Source: Streptomyces marinisediminis (lineage in GTDB: Bacteria; Actinomycetota; Actinomycetes; Streptomycetales; Streptomycetaceae). From it: 64,000 nucleotides of DNA. Below the pieces are notes generated by a model that saw only the letters and a program-made list of their open reading frames with translations, was not told the DNA's origin and did not search any database. The stretch is from positions 62,001 to 126,000 of the forward strand of contig NZ_JAPKFL010000015.1 in assembly GCF_026262575.1 (NCBI RefSeq), given 5' to 3'. Position 1 is the first letter of the stretch. Every line of letters starts with the position of its first letter. Positions 8,889 to 18,748 of this stretch are shown here, one piece after another. The translations under genes were made by a program, and so were the position numbers.

Positions 8889-10274
8889 ATGAGCCGCCCC
8901 GCGCCCACCCGCCGCGCCCTCCTCGCCGCCTCCGCCGCCGTCGCCGCCACGGCGGCCACCACCGCCACCGGCGCCTTCGCCGCGTCCGCGGGCGGCCGCC
9001 TCCCGGCGTCCGCCAAGCCCGCCGGCGGCCCCGGCGGACCGGTGGACTACCAGGCGTGGACCAGCGCCGACGACTGGCGGTCGGGCGCCGCCGAGGGCGC
9101 CCGGGTCACCGGCGGCCGCCGTCCGGGCATCGTCATCGGCCGCCCGCACGGCACCGTGGAGTACCGCGACCCGCACGGCGGCACCGACCGCACCCGGTGG
9201 GAGTACGCGCGCTGGACCTCGCCCACCTACCGTCCGCACACCGGCGCCCGCGAGCTGATCGCCTCCTGGAACGCCCACACCCCGCCCGGCACCTGGCTGC
9301 GGGTGGAGGCGCGCGGCACCTACTCCGGCGGCGGGCGCACCCCCTGGTACACGCTCGGCGTCTGGGCCGCGGGCGACGGCCCCGACGTGCCCCGCCGCAC
9401 CTCCCTGGACGGCCAGGGCGACGGGCGCAGCACCGTGTGGACGGACACCCTCGCCGTCACCGAGGACGGCCTGCGCCTGACGGAGTACCAGCTCCGCGCC
9501 ACCCTGCTGCGGGCCCCCGGCGCCGTCGCCACCCCGACGCTGTGGCGGCTGGGTGCGATGACCTCCGACGTGCCCGACCGCCACGAAGTGCCCGCCACCG
9601 CTCCCGGCGTGGCCGCCGGCGTCGAACTCACCGTCCCCTTCTACTCCCAGAACATCCACATCGGCCGCTACCCCGAGTACGACAACGGCGGCGAGGCCTG
9701 GTGCAGCCCCACCTCCGCGCAGATGGTCATCGAGTCCTGGGGCCGGCGCCCGTCCCCGCGGGACTACGCCTGGGTCGACCCGTCCTACGACGACCCCCAG
9801 GTGTGCCACGCGGCCCGCTCGACCTACGACTACGGCTACGAGGGCTGCGGCAACTGGGCGTTCAACGCCGCCTACGCGGCCACCTACCGCGACCTCCAGG
9901 GCGTCGTCACCCGGCTGGGCTCACTGCACGACGCCGAACGGCTGATCCGGGCGGGCATCCCGCTGATCACCTCGCAGTCCTTCCGCGCCGAGGAGCTGGA
10001 CGGCGCCGGGTACGGCACGGCCGGGCACCTGATGACGGTCATCGGCTTCACCCCGGACGGCGACGTCATCGCCGGGGACCCCAACGCCGACGACAGCGAC
10101 GGCGTCCGCCGCGTCTACCGGCGCCGCCAGTTCGAGACCGTGTGGCTGCGCACCCGGCGCACGCTGGCCGACGGCAGCACCGGCGGCGGCACCGGCGGCG
10201 TCTGCTACCTGTTCTTTCCCACCCGCCTGGGGCACACCCAGCTCCGGGCGCTGGCGTCCGTCGGCGTGGAGTGA
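8889..10274 (+). CDS. Secreted C39-like cysteine peptidase
   Basis: A 461-residue exported protein. The N-terminus has a twin arginine followed by an Ala-rich hydrophobic stretch (TRRALLAASAAVAATAA), so export by Tat or Sec is expected. The middle is a beta-rich domain of unknown role. The C-terminal half is a papain-like C39 domain: catalytic Cys272 in GEAWCSPTSAQMV, His380 in GHLMTVIGF and an acidic residue in GDPNADD. Relatives cleave peptides outside the cell; here the substrate is unknown. The ATG is preceded by AGAGGGGACC. It stands alone, divergent from the kinase. Confidence 0.82.
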   Translation: MSRPAPTRRALLAASAAVAATAATTATGAFAASAGGRLPASAKPAGGPGGPVDYQAWTSADDWRSGAAEGARVTGGRRPGIVIGRPHGTVEYRDPHGGTDRTRWEYARWTSPTYRPHTGARELIASWNAHTPPGTWLRVEARGTYSGGGRTPWYTLGVWAAGDGPDVPRRTSLDGQGDGRSTVWTDTLAVTEDGLRLTEYQLRATLLRAPGAVATPTLWRLGAMTSDVPDRHEVPATAPGVAAGVELTVPFYSQNIHIGRYPEYDNGGEAWCSPTSAQMVIESWGRRPSPRDYAWVDPSYDDPQVCHAARSTYDYGYEGCGNWAFNAAYAATYRDLQGVVTRLGSLHDAERLIRAGIPLITSQSFRAEELDGAGYGTAGHLMTVIGFTPDGDVIAGDPNADDSDGVRRVYRRRQFETVWLRTRRTLADGSTGGGTGGVCYLFFPTRLGHTQLRALASVGVE

Positions 10275-10365
10275 ACCGGGCAGGCGGCGGCCCGTGTGGG
10301 ACGGGCGACGCGGGGTACTGGGTCACGCGCACGGACCCCGAGCGCCGGAGAGGAAGGCCGTAGCG

Positions 10366-11394
10366 GTGAGCGAGAAGGGCCAGGTGGTGGTGGTCACGGG
10401 CGCCAGTGCCGGCATCGGGCGGGCGTGCGCCCGCGCGTTCGGCGCCCGTGGGGCGAAGGTGGCGCTGCTGGCGCGCGGCTCCGTGGGGCTGGCGGGCGCG
10501 GCGCGCGAGGTCGAGGAGGCGGGCGGAACGGCGCTGCCGCTGGAGGCGGACGTCGCCGACGCCGCGGCCGTGCGGGAGGCCGCCCGCCGGGCCGAGACGG
10601 AGCTGGGGCCGGTCGAGGTGTGGGTCAACTGCGCGTTCACCTCCGTCTTCGCCCCCGTGGCCGAGATCAGCCCGGAGGAGTACAAACGGGTGACGGAGGT
10701 GACCTACCTGGGGTTCGTGTACGGCACCAAGGCGGCCCTGGAGCTGATGCGGCCGCGTGATCGCGGCGCCGTCGTCCAGGTCGGTTCGGCCCTGGCCTAC
10801 CGGGGCATCCCGCTGCAGTCGGCGTACTGCGCGGCCAAACACGCCACCCAGGGCTTCACCGAGTCGCTGCGCTGCGAACTGCTGCACGAGGGCAGCGGCG
10901 TCAAGGTCACCATGGTGCAGATGCCGGCGGCGAACACCCCGCAGTTCGACTGGGTGCTCTCCCGCCTGCCGCGCCGCGCCCAGCCCGTGCCGCCCATCTA
11001 CCAGCCCGAGGTGGCCGCGCGGGCCGTCGTGCACGCCGCCCGGCACCCCCGGCGCCGCGAGTACTGGGTGGGCGGATCCACGGTCGGCACGCTGCTGGCC
11101 AACACCTTCGCCCCGGGCGTCCTGGACCGCTACCTCGCCCGCACCGGCTACGACTCCCAGCAGACCGAGGAGTCCGCCCGGGCCGACCGGCCCGCCAACC
11201 TCTGGGAGCCGGCCGACGGCCCCGGCGGCCGGGACTTCGGCACCCACGGCCGCTTCGACGACCAGGCGCTCAACAGCAGCCGCCAGCAGGCGGCCTCCCG
11301 CCACCACGTCGCGACCGCGGGCGTGGCCCTGGCGGGCGCCGCGCTCGTCGGCACCGCGGCGCGGGGCCTCGCGCGCCGCCTGACCCGCCGTTGA
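10366..11394 (+). CDS. Short-chain dehydrogenase with C-terminal membrane tail
   Basis: A 342-residue oxidoreductase of the SDR family. The cofactor motif GASAGIGR is at residues 12-19, and the catalytic Tyr154 and Lys158 are in YCAAK, with Ser in VGSALAYRG. After the Rossmann core the protein is longer than classical SDRs and ends in a hydrophobic helix (VATAGVALAGAALVGTAARG) followed by arginines, suggesting a membrane-attached C-terminus. The substrate is unknown. The GTG at 10366 has GAGAGGAAGG upstream. The cytochrome b gene follows after 46 bases on the same strand. Confidence 0.85.
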   Translation: MSEKGQVVVVTGASAGIGRACARAFGARGAKVALLARGSVGLAGAAREVEEAGGTALPLEADVADAAAVREAARRAETELGPVEVWVNCAFTSVFAPVAEISPEEYKRVTEVTYLGFVYGTKAALELMRPRDRGAVVQVGSALAYRGIPLQSAYCAAKHATQGFTESLRCELLHEGSGVKVTMVQMPAANTPQFDWVLSRLPRRAQPVPPIYQPEVAARAVVHAARHPRRREYWVGGSTVGTLLANTFAPGVLDRYLARTGYDSQQTEESARADRPANLWEPADGPGGRDFGTHGRFDDQALNSSRQQAASRHHVATAGVALAGAALVGTAARGLARRLTRR

Positions 11395-11440
11395 CCACCG
11401 CCCCCGGACCCCGCACGCGAACCCCAGGAGGAAGCCGCCG

Positions 11441-13120
11441 GTGTTGCCCTCGCGGAAGAAGGCGAGAATCGCCCAGCGGACCGAGCGGGCGGCCCTGCGC
11501 TCCTTCGACGCCCTGGACGCGCGACTGCCGTTGGCCGAGGGCGCCAAGGAGACGCTGCGCAAGGCGTTCCCCAAGCACTGGTCCTTCCTGCTGGGCGAAC
11601 TGGCCCTCTACAGCTTCGTGGTGCTGCTGCTGACCGGCGTCTGGCTCACCTTCTTCTTCAAGCCCAGCATGGGGGAGGTCGTCTACCAGGGCTCCTACCT
11701 GCCGCTGCGCGGTGTACGCATGTCCGAGGCGTACGCCTCCACCCTGGAGATCAGCTTCGACGTGCGCGGCGGGCTGCTCATCCGGCAGATCCACCACTGG
11801 GCGGCGCTGCTGTTCGTCGCCGCCATCGCCGTCCACCTGCTGCGGGTGTTCTTCACCGGGGCGTTCCGCAAGCCGCGCGAGCTGAACTGGATGGTGGGGG
11901 TGACGCTGTTCCTGCTCGCCCTGCTGGAGGGCTTCGGCGGCTACTCGCTCCCCGACGACCTGCTCTCGGGCACCGGGCTGCGCATCGCCCAGGGCATCAT
12001 GCTCTCGCTGCCGGTCGTGGGCACCTACGTCAGCTTCTTCGTCTTCGGCGGCGAGTACCCCGGCGACGACATCATCTCGCGCCTGTACACCGTCCACGTC
12101 CTGCTGGTGCCCGGGCTGCTGCTGGCGCTGGTCACCGTGCACCTGCTCCTGGTCTTCCGGCTCAAGCACACCCAGTGGGCGGCCAAGGGGCACACCAACC
12201 GCAACGTCGTCGGCGAGCCGATGGTGCCGAACTTCGTGTCGAAGTCCACCGGGCTGTTCTTCGCCACCTTCGGCGTGCTGGCCCTGCTCGGCGCCGTCGC
12301 CCAGATCAACCCCGTGTGGGCCTACGGCCCCTACCGGCCCGACCAGGTCTCCACCTTCGCCCAGCCCGACTGGTACGTCGGCTTCCTGGAAGGCGGGCTG
12401 CGGCTCATGCCCCCGTGGGAGACGACGCTGTGGGGGCACACGGTGGTCTGGAACGTCCTCGTCCCGGCCGTGCTGCTGCCCGCGGCGCTGTTCGCCGTGC
12501 TGTACCTGTACCCGTTCTTCGAGCGCTGGGTGACCGGCGACCGCGGCGAGCACCACCTGTGCGACCGGCCCCGCAACCGGCCCGCCCGCACCGGCCTGGG
12601 CGTCGCGGGCATCACGTTCTACGGCGTCCTGCTGTTCGCCGGCGGGCAGGACATGGTGGCCTTCGTCTTCCGGCTGCCGGTGGAGGGCGTGGTGTGGTTC
12701 TTCCGCGTGGCCGTCCTGGCCGGCCCCGTCCTGGCGTTCTTCGTCACCAAGCGGATCTGCCTGGCCCTCCAGGAGAGCGACCGGCACCGGCTCAGCGAGG
12801 GCGAGGAGACGGGCGCGGTGGGCCAGACCGTGGCCGGCGGCTTCCGGGCCGCGCACACCCCGCTGTCGGCCGAGGAGCGCTACCCGCTGCTCGTCCGCGA
12901 CGTCCCCACCCCGCTGGAGGCCGCGCCGGGCGCCCGGCGGCGGGACCGGCTGCGCGTCGCCCTGAGCCGCTGGTTCTACCGGCAGCGCGTCGAACTGCCC
13001 GCCACGCCCGGCCAGCGCCGGGAGATCGCCGCCCGGACGGCCGCCCCGCGGCACCCCGGGGACGAGGCCGGACGAGCGCCGGGCGACGACCGCGCGGGAG
13101 CCGGCCCGGACGACCGCTGA
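11441..13120 (+). CDS. qcrB: Cytochrome b (bc1-type), paralogue of QcrB
   Basis: A 559-residue membrane protein that would carry two b-type hemes and oxidise menaquinol. Paired histidines appear in the second helix (RQIHHWAALL...AVHLLRVF) and again in YTVHVLLVPG...VTVHLLLVF. The quinol-site motif is PDWY at residues 309-312, in place of the usual PEWY, a change also seen in actinobacterial QcrB. The start is a GTG with CAGGAGGAAG upstream. No Rieske protein (qcrA) or cytochrome c (qcrC) gene is next to it, so this is a solo copy facing the ctaD-ctaF genes. Confidence 0.9.
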   Translation: MLPSRKKARIAQRTERAALRSFDALDARLPLAEGAKETLRKAFPKHWSFLLGELALYSFVVLLLTGVWLTFFFKPSMGEVVYQGSYLPLRGVRMSEAYASTLEISFDVRGGLLIRQIHHWAALLFVAAIAVHLLRVFFTGAFRKPRELNWMVGVTLFLLALLEGFGGYSLPDDLLSGTGLRIAQGIMLSLPVVGTYVSFFVFGGEYPGDDIISRLYTVHVLLVPGLLLALVTVHLLLVFRLKHTQWAAKGHTNRNVVGEPMVPNFVSKSTGLFFATFGVLALLGAVAQINPVWAYGPYRPDQVSTFAQPDWYVGFLEGGLRLMPPWETTLWGHTVVWNVLVPAVLLPAALFAVLYLYPFFERWVTGDRGEHHLCDRPRNRPARTGLGVAGITFYGVLLFAGGQDMVAFVFRLPVEGVVWFFRVAVLAGPVLAFFVTKRICLALQESDRHRLSEGEETGAVGQTVAGGFRAAHTPLSAEERYPLLVRDVPTPLEAAPGARRRDRLRVALSRWFYRQRVELPATPGQRREIAARTAAPRHPGDEAGRAPGDDRAGAGPDDR

Positions 13121-13135
13121 CGGCCCGTCCGCCAC

Positions 13136-13191
13136 GCGCCCCCGGCCGGACGCACCCCCGCGCGGCGTCGCGTGCGTCCGGCCGGGGGCGC
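13136..13191. terminator. 20-bp perfect bidirectional terminator
   Basis: A 20-base perfect inverted repeat (arms 13136-13155 and 13172-13191) with a 16-base loop lies just after the cytochrome b stop codon and between convergent genes. It would end transcription from both sides. Confidence 0.85.
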
Positions 13192-13320
13192 TTCGGGGCC
13201 CGCCGCGGCCGCCCCGGGGCTCGTGCCAGCCGTGGGGTGTCCGCCGCAGCCGCCCGGGGCCGCCGCAGGCGCCCGTCGCGCCCGCCGGGGACGCCAGGCG
13301 CCCGCCGGGGCGCGCGGGGG

Positions 13321-13710
13321 CTACCGCTCGTCGTGGGCGTACTGGAAGACGAACGCCAGCACGCCACCGGCCAGCACCGCGAACCCGATCAACCCCAGCC
13401 ACAGGCCGAACACGAAACCGGCGGCCACCAGCGCGAACCCGGCCGCGGTGAGGACGGGCGCCGTGCTGTGCGGCGGGAAGAAGTCCAGCGGCCCGGCGCG
13501 TTCGACGATCTCGCCCTCGCGCCGGTCCTCCGGGCGGCGGCCCCGCTGGCGGAACTGCGTCCACAGGAAGAACGCGACCAGGGCGGCCATCATGCACGCC
13601 ACCACCACGATGGCGCCACCGGCCGGATCGTCCCCGTACACCAGGTACGGCACCGAGACGACGCCGAAGAAGACCGCCACCCCCGTGAAGTACAGCGCCT
13701 CGGCCCGCAT
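13321..13710 (-). CDS. ctaF: Cytochrome c oxidase subunit IV (CtaF-like)
   Basis: A 129-residue membrane protein with four hydrophobic helices and a charged loop RQRGRRPEDRREGEIVERAG, as in the small actinobacterial oxidase subunit IV. It begins [15 protein letters not shown]; the ATG overlaps the ctaD stop by one base (TGATG), so its synthesis is coupled to ctaD. It stabilises the aa3 oxidase in relatives. No other oxidase subunit genes (ctaC, ctaE) are in the window. Confidence 0.85.
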   Translation of the reverse strand: MRAEALYFTGVAVFFGVVSVPYLVYGDDPAGGAIVVVACMMAALVAFFLWTQFRQRGRRPEDRREGEIVERAGPLDFFPPHSTAPVLTAAGFALVAAGFVFGLWLGLIGFAVLAGGVLAFVFQYAHDER

Positions 13711-15392
13711 CACAGATCCCTCTTTTCCCGCTCGGAGGAGACGATCCTCGGATGGTGCAGCCCGAAGGCCGGGTCGTTGGAGCGCACGCGCGGCACGGCG
13801 ACGAAGTTGTGCCGGGGCGGCGGGCAGGAGGTGGCCCACTCCAGCGACCTGCCGAAGCCCCACGGGTCGTCCCCGGTCACCCGCTCGGCGTAGTGGCTGC
13901 TCCACCACACGTTGTAGAGGAACACCAGGGTGGACACGCCCAGCAGGAACGCTCCGACCGTGGAGATGAGGTTCAAGGTGGTGAACCCGTCGGCCTCCAG
14001 GTAGTCGACGACCCGGCGCGGCATGCCGGTCTCGCCCAGCCAGTGCTGCACCAGGAACGTCGTCTGGAAGCCCACCAGCGTCAGCCAGAAGTGGGTCTTG
14101 CCGAGCCGTTCGTTGAGCATGCGGCCGGTGAACTTCGGCCACCAGAAGTAGAAACCGCCGAACATCGCGAACACCACGGTGCCGAAGAGCACGTAGTGCA
14201 GGTGGGCGACCACGAAGTAGCTGTCGGTCAGGTGGAAGTCCAGCGGCGGGGAGGCGACGAGGACGCCGCTGAGGCCGCCGAGCAGGAACGTCACCAGGAA
14301 GCCGATCGACCACAGCATCGGCGTCTCGAAGCTCAGGGAGCCCTTCCACATCGTGCCGATCCAGTTGAAGAACTTCACCCCCGTGGGCACGGCGATCAGG
14401 AAGGACATCAGCGCGAAGAACGGCAGCAGCACCGCCCCGGTCGCGAACATGTGGTGGGCCCACACCACGGCCGACAGCATGGTGATGGCGATCGTCGCGC
14501 CGATCAGCCCGAAGTAGCCGAAGATCGGCTTGCGGCTGAAGACGGGCAGGATCTCGGTGACGATGCCGAAGAAGGGCAGCGCGACGATGTAGACCTCCGG
14601 GTGCCCGAAGAACCAGAACAGGTGCTGCCACAGGATGGCGCCCCCGTTCGCCGCGTCGAAGATGTGGGAGCCGAAGGTCCTGTCCGACTGGAGCGCCAGC
14701 AGCGCGGCCGTCAGCACCGGGAACGCCAGGAGCGCCAGGATCGAGGTGAACAGCACGTTCCAGGTGAAGATCGGCATCCGGAACATCGTCATGCCCGGGG
14801 CGCGCAGGCAGATGATGGTGGTGATGAAGTTGACCGCGCCCAGGATCGTGCTGGTGCCCGCGACGACCAACCCGGTGGTCCACAGGTCGGCACCGTAACC
14901 GGGGGAGTAGGCCGCGCTGTTCAGCGGCGCGTACGCGAACCAGCCGAACGACGCCGCGCCGCCCGGGGTGAGGAACCCGGAGATCACCATCAGGCCGCCG
15001 AAGAGGAACACCCAGTAGGTGAACGCGTTCAGCCGGGGGAAGGCCACGTCCGGCGCGCCGATCTGCAACGGCATCACGGCGTTGGCGAACCCGGCGAACA
15101 TCGGCGTCGCGAACAGCAGCATCATGATCGTGCCGTGGATCGTGACGAACTGGTTGTACTGGTGCGGCGTGGTGATCTGCAGGCCGGGAAGGGCCAGCTC
15201 GGTGCGCATCAGCAGCGCCAGCAGGCCGCCGAAGAGGAAGAACCCGAAGGCCGTGACCATGTACAGGTTGCCGATGACCTTGTGGTCGGTGGTCCGCAGC
15301 CAGCCCAGCACCAGCGTGCCGAGCCGGTGGCCGCCCTCCTCGCGTGCCGCGGGGTCGGGCCGCGTGCGGGTGTCACTGTCCTGATCGGCCAT
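13710..15392 (-). CDS. ctaD: Cytochrome c oxidase subunit I (CtaD paralogue)
   Basis: The catalytic subunit of an aa3-type oxidase, 560 residues with 12 expected membrane helices. Visible are the heme a ligand region [14 protein letters not shown], the CuB/Tyr site [28 protein letters not shown], and the C-terminal histidines in [14 protein letters not shown]. It is therefore a full heme-copper oxidase subunit. The ATG at 15392 was chosen because MADQDSD is the usual hydrophilic start; the frame stays open further upstream without family-like sequence. Without ctaC and ctaE next door it is probably a second copy that borrows subunits from the main oxidase. Confidence 0.95.
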   Translation of the reverse strand: MADQDSDTRTRPDPAAREEGGHRLGTLVLGWLRTTDHKVIGNLYMVTAFGFFLFGGLLALLMRTELALPGLQITTPHQYNQFVTIHGTIMMLLFATPMFAGFANAVMPLQIGAPDVAFPRLNAFTYWVFLFGGLMVISGFLTPGGAASFGWFAYAPLNSAAYSPGYGADLWTTGLVVAGTSTILGAVNFITTIICLRAPGMTMFRMPIFTWNVLFTSILALLAFPVLTAALLALQSDRTFGSHIFDAANGGAILWQHLFWFFGHPEVYIVALPFFGIVTEILPVFSRKPIFGYFGLIGATIAITMLSAVVWAHHMFATGAVLLPFFALMSFLIAVPTGVKFFNWIGTMWKGSLSFETPMLWSIGFLVTFLLGGLSGVLVASPPLDFHLTDSYFVVAHLHYVLFGTVVFAMFGGFYFWWPKFTGRMLNERLGKTHFWLTLVGFQTTFLVQHWLGETGMPRRVVDYLEADGFTTLNLISTVGAFLLGVSTLVFLYNVWWSSHYAERVTGDDPWGFGRSLEWATSCPPPRHNFVAVPRVRSNDPAFGLHHPRIVSSEREKRDL

Positions 15393-15429
15393 CAACGCCT
15401 CACTTTCCCGGGGGTACCGCGCTGTCCCG

Positions 15430-15453
15430 TAACCCACGGGGCAGCGCCTAAAC
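15430..15453 (-). promoter_or_regulatory. SigB-like promoter of ctaD-ctaF (one-step variant)
   Basis: On the minus strand GTTT (15453-15450) is followed after 14 bases by GGGTTA (15435-15430), close to the stress-sigma pattern GNNT-N14-16-GGGTAY. The ctaD ATG lies 38 bases downstream. The altered -10 makes this tentative. Confidence 0.35.
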
Positions 15454-15688
15454 CCTGCTGCACCCGCGCCGGGCGCGCCCGATCCGACACACCGGGCTTT
15501 ACCACCCGGCCGATCCGGGTACCGCGTCCCTCCGCACCCGCCGCGCGGCCCGCGCCACGCGCCCTGTGCCGCGCGCACCGGTGTGCCCCGGTCCGCGGCC
15601 GCCACCTCGCGGTGACGGGCGCGGTGCCGGGCGGCAACCGCCCCGCGGCGACCGACACCCCGACGACCCAGCGACGGAAAGGCAGCGC

Positions 15689-16795
15689 ATGCCCGGCACC
15701 CCGCAGGCCCCCGTGGACTCCGTACGGGCCCGCGCCTGGACGATCCCCACCGACGCGCCCGAGTCCGACGCCACGCTGGCCTGGGACTCCACCACGGTCG
15801 TGGTGGTCGAGGCCAGCGCCGCCGGCCGCACCGGCACGGGGTGGACCTACGGCCACCGCGCCGTGTGCGACCTGGTCAACGACACCCTCGCCGGCCTCGC
15901 CACCGGGGCGGACGCGCTGCGCCCGGGCCGGGTCTGGTCCCGCGCGCAGGACGCCTGCCGCAACCTGGGCCGGCCCGGCGTCGCCGCGATGGCCGTCTCG
16001 GCGCTCGACACCGCCCTGTGGGACCTCAAGGCCCGCGTCCTGGACCTGCCGTTGGTGGCCGTGCTGGACGCGGTGCACGACACGGTGCCGCTCTACGGCA
16101 GCGGCGGGTTCACCTCCTACGCCGACCGGCGGCTGGAGGAGCAGCTCGCCGGCTGGGTGGCCCAGGGGATCCCTAGGGTCAAGATGAAGATCGGACGCGA
16201 CCCGGGGGCCGACGCGCACCGCCTGGCGGTGGCCCGTGCGGCCATCGGCCCCGACACCGAGCTCTACGCCGACGCCAACGGCGCCTACCGCCGCAAGGAG
16301 GCGCTCCGGTGGGCCGAACGGCTGCACGCGGCGGGCGTGACCTGGCTGGAGGAGCCGGTCAGCTCCGACGACCTGGCCGGGCTGCGCCTCCTGCGCGACC
16401 GGGGCCCGGCCGGAGTGGACATCGCCGCGGGCGAGTACGGCTTCGACATCGGCTACTTCCGCCGCATGCTGGAGGCCGGGGCGGTGGACTGCCTGCAGGC
16501 CGACGTCACCCGCTGCGGCGGCGTCTCCGGCTTCCTGCGCACGGCCGCCCTCACCGACGCACACCGCCTGGAGCTGTCCGCGCACTGCGCGCCGCAGCTC
16601 AGCGCGCACGTGTGCACCGCCGTGTGGCACCTGCGCCACCTGGAGTACTTCCACGACCACGTGCGCGTCGAGGGCCTGCTGTTCGACGGCGTCCTCACCC
16701 CGGAGCCCGGCGGCGTGCTGCGCCCGGACCGGGACCGGGCCGGACACGGCCTGCGCCTGGTGCCCGAGCGCGTCGAGCGCTACCGCGTGGCCTGA
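15689..16795 (+). CDS. Enolase-superfamily enzyme (mandelate-racemase type)
   Basis: A 368-residue enzyme expected to abstract a proton next to a carboxylate, acting on a sugar acid or similar. The barrel shows the KxK catalytic pair at Lys165 and Lys167 (RVKMKIGRD), metal ligands in [14 protein letters not shown] and AAGEYG, and a histidine in [12 protein letters not shown] near the end of the barrel. Together these fit the mandelate racemase/muconate lactonizing group; the substrate cannot be told. The ATG has GAAAGG upstream. It precedes the ThDP-GH15-FAD operon by 146 bases, so a shared sugar-oxidation role is possible. Confidence 0.85.
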   Translation: MPGTPQAPVDSVRARAWTIPTDAPESDATLAWDSTTVVVVEASAAGRTGTGWTYGHRAVCDLVNDTLAGLATGADALRPGRVWSRAQDACRNLGRPGVAAMAVSALDTALWDLKARVLDLPLVAVLDAVHDTVPLYGSGGFTSYADRRLEEQLAGWVAQGIPRVKMKIGRDPGADAHRLAVARAAIGPDTELYADANGAYRRKEALRWAERLHAAGVTWLEEPVSSDDLAGLRLLRDRGPAGVDIAAGEYGFDIGYFRRMLEAGAVDCLQADVTRCGGVSGFLRTAALTDAHRLELSAHCAPQLSAHVCTAVWHLRHLEYFHDHVRVEGLLFDGVLTPEPGGVLRPDRDRAGHGLRLVPERVERYRVA

Positions 16796-16868
16796 GCGCG
16801 CCCGCGCCACCGGGCCCCGGGCCCGCGCCGCCTGGGCGGCCCGCCCACGCCCGGGCGGGGACGGCCCC

Positions 16869-16900
16869 GGGGTTTACCGCCCCGCCGTCGCGGTAACCCC
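16869..16900. repeat. Near-perfect inverted repeat upstream of the ThDP enzyme
   Basis: GGGGTTTACCGC (16869-16880) and GCGGTAACCCC (16890-16900) pair with one bulged T around nine bases. It lies 42 bases before the GTG start of the ThDP gene and after the enolase-family gene, so it is either a terminator for the latter or an operator for the former. Confidence 0.5.
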
Positions 16901-16941
16901 GCTGGACGGCCGCCCGTCCGCACGCTTTTGGGAGGAACGAC

Positions 16942-18744
16942 GTGAGCCAGGTTGCCGACTACGTGCTGGAGCGCCTGAAGGCCTGGGGTGCGCACCGCGT
17001 CTACGGATATCCCGGGGACGGCATCAACGGGCTGTTGGGGGCCTTCGACCGTGCCAAGGGCGACCCGGAGTTCGTCCAGGCGCGGCACGAGGAGATGGCG
17101 GCCTTCATGGCGTGCGGCCACGCCAAGTTCACCGGGGAGGTCGGCTGCTGCGTGGCCACCTCGGGGCCGGGCGCCATCCACCTGCTCAACGGCCTCTACG
17201 ACGCGAAGCTGGACCACCAGCCCGTCGTCGCCGTCGTCGGCCAGCAGAAGCGGCTGTGCCTGGGCTCGCACTACCAGCAGGAGATCGCGCTGGAGAACCT
17301 CTTCAGCGACGTCTCCGAGTACTGCCAGATGATCACCCACCCGGGCCAGGCCCGGCACGTCATCGACCGCGCCTTCAAGACGGCGCTCACCCGGCGCGGC
17401 GTCGCGACGATCATCATCCCGGACGACATCCAGGAAGACGACGCGATGCCCTCGCCCCCCAAGGAGCACGGCTCGGTCTACTCCAGCGTCGGCTGGAGCC
17501 AGCCGCGCATGCTGCCCAACGAGGACGAACTGCGCCGCGCGGCCGACGTGCTGAACGAGGGCCGCAAGGTCGCCATGCTCATCGGCCAGGGCGCGGCGAA
17601 CGCCGAGGCCGAGGTCAAGGAGGTCGCCGAGCTGCTCGGCGCGGGCGTCGCCAAGGCGCTGCTGGGCCGCGAGGTACTGCCCGACGACCTGCCCTGGGTG
17701 ACCGGCCCCATCGGGCTGCTCGGCTCCAAGGCCAGCGACGAGATGATGCAGCACTGCGACACGCTGTTCATGATCGGCTCCAGCTTCCCCTACTCGGAGT
17801 GGCTGCCGGACGAGGGCAAGGCCCGCGGCGTCGAGATCGACATCGACGGCCGCATGATCGGCATCCGCTACCCCATGGACGCCCACCTGGTCGGCGACGC
17901 CAAGGAGACCCTGCGCGCGCTGATCCCGCTGCTGCGCCGCAAGGAGGACCGCTCCTGGCGCAAGCAGGTCGAGAAGGACGTCGAGGAGTGGAACCGCATC
18001 TGCGAGCGCCGCGCCCAGCAGCACTTCGACGGCACGATCAACCCCCAGGCCGTCGCCGCCGAGCTCACCCCCCGGCTGCCGGACCGCGCCATCGTCACCG
18101 CCGACTCCGGCTCCGGGACCAACTGGTGGGCCCGCCACCTGAAGCTGCGCGAGGGCATGCGCGCCTCGCTGTCCGGCACGCTGGCCACCATGGGCCCCGG
18201 CGTCCCCTACGCCATCGCCGCGCGGTTCGCCTACCCCGACCACCCGGTCATCGCCTTCGTCGGGGACGGCGCGTTCCAGATGAACGGCATGAACGAGATG
18301 ATCACCGTCCAGCGCTACCTGCCCCAGATGGCGACCGGCGCGCCGCTGATCTTCTGCGTGCTCAACAACCAGGATCTCAACCAGGTCACCTGGGAGCAGC
18401 GCGCCATGGGCGGCGACCCCAAGTACCCCGGCTCCCAGGACATCCCGGACGTGCCCTACGCGGCCTACGCCGAACTGCTGGGCCTGAAGGGCATCCGCTG
18501 CGAGTCGCCGAAGAAGATCGGGGCCGCCTGGGACGAGGCGCTGGCGAGCAGGGTGCCGGTGGTGCTGGAGTTCAAGGTCGACGCCGAGATCGCGCCGATC
18601 CCGCCGCACATCATGTTCGACCAGGGCAAGAAGGCGGCCAAGGCCGCCGTCCACGACCCGCAGCGCACCGGCATCGCCACCCGCGGCGTGCGTCAGAAGC
18701 TGGCCGAGTACGCCGAGCGCCTGCCCGGCCGGGGCCACGACTGA
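16942..18744 (+). CDS. Thiamine-diphosphate enzyme, pyruvate-oxidase-like
   Basis: A 600-residue enzyme of the POX/acetolactate synthase family. The N-terminal domain carries the activating glutamate region VQARHEEMAAFMACGHAKFTG, the middle domain binds a nucleotide, and the C-terminal domain has the ThDP/Mg motif starting GDGAFQMNG and ending LNNQDLNQV. It would decarboxylate a 2-oxo acid, possibly pyruvate, passing electrons to a flavin or quinone. The GTG start has GGGAGGAACG upstream. It is the first gene of a three-gene operon with a GH15 enzyme and an FAD/Fe-S oxidase, unusual partners. The exact substrate is unknown. Confidence 0.87.
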   Translation: MSQVADYVLERLKAWGAHRVYGYPGDGINGLLGAFDRAKGDPEFVQARHEEMAAFMACGHAKFTGEVGCCVATSGPGAIHLLNGLYDAKLDHQPVVAVVGQQKRLCLGSHYQQEIALENLFSDVSEYCQMITHPGQARHVIDRAFKTALTRRGVATIIIPDDIQEDDAMPSPPKEHGSVYSSVGWSQPRMLPNEDELRRAADVLNEGRKVAMLIGQGAANAEAEVKEVAELLGAGVAKALLGREVLPDDLPWVTGPIGLLGSKASDEMMQHCDTLFMIGSSFPYSEWLPDEGKARGVEIDIDGRMIGIRYPMDAHLVGDAKETLRALIPLLRRKEDRSWRKQVEKDVEEWNRICERRAQQHFDGTINPQAVAAELTPRLPDRAIVTADSGSGTNWWARHLKLREGMRASLSGTLATMGPGVPYAIAARFAYPDHPVIAFVGDGAFQMNGMNEMITVQRYLPQMATGAPLIFCVLNNQDLNQVTWEQRAMGGDPKYPGSQDIPDVPYAAYAELLGLKGIRCESPKKIGAAWDEALASRVPVVLEFKVDAEIAPIPPHIMFDQGKKAAKAAVHDPQRTGIATRGVRQKLAEYAERLPGRGHD

Positions 18745-18748
18745 CGCG

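Noticed and set aside
15485..15522. SigB-type promoter (GGGTAC at 15517-15522) before the enolase-family gene
   Set aside because: The only -35 candidate at the right distance is CTTT, which lacks the key G, and the start codon is more than 160 bases away.
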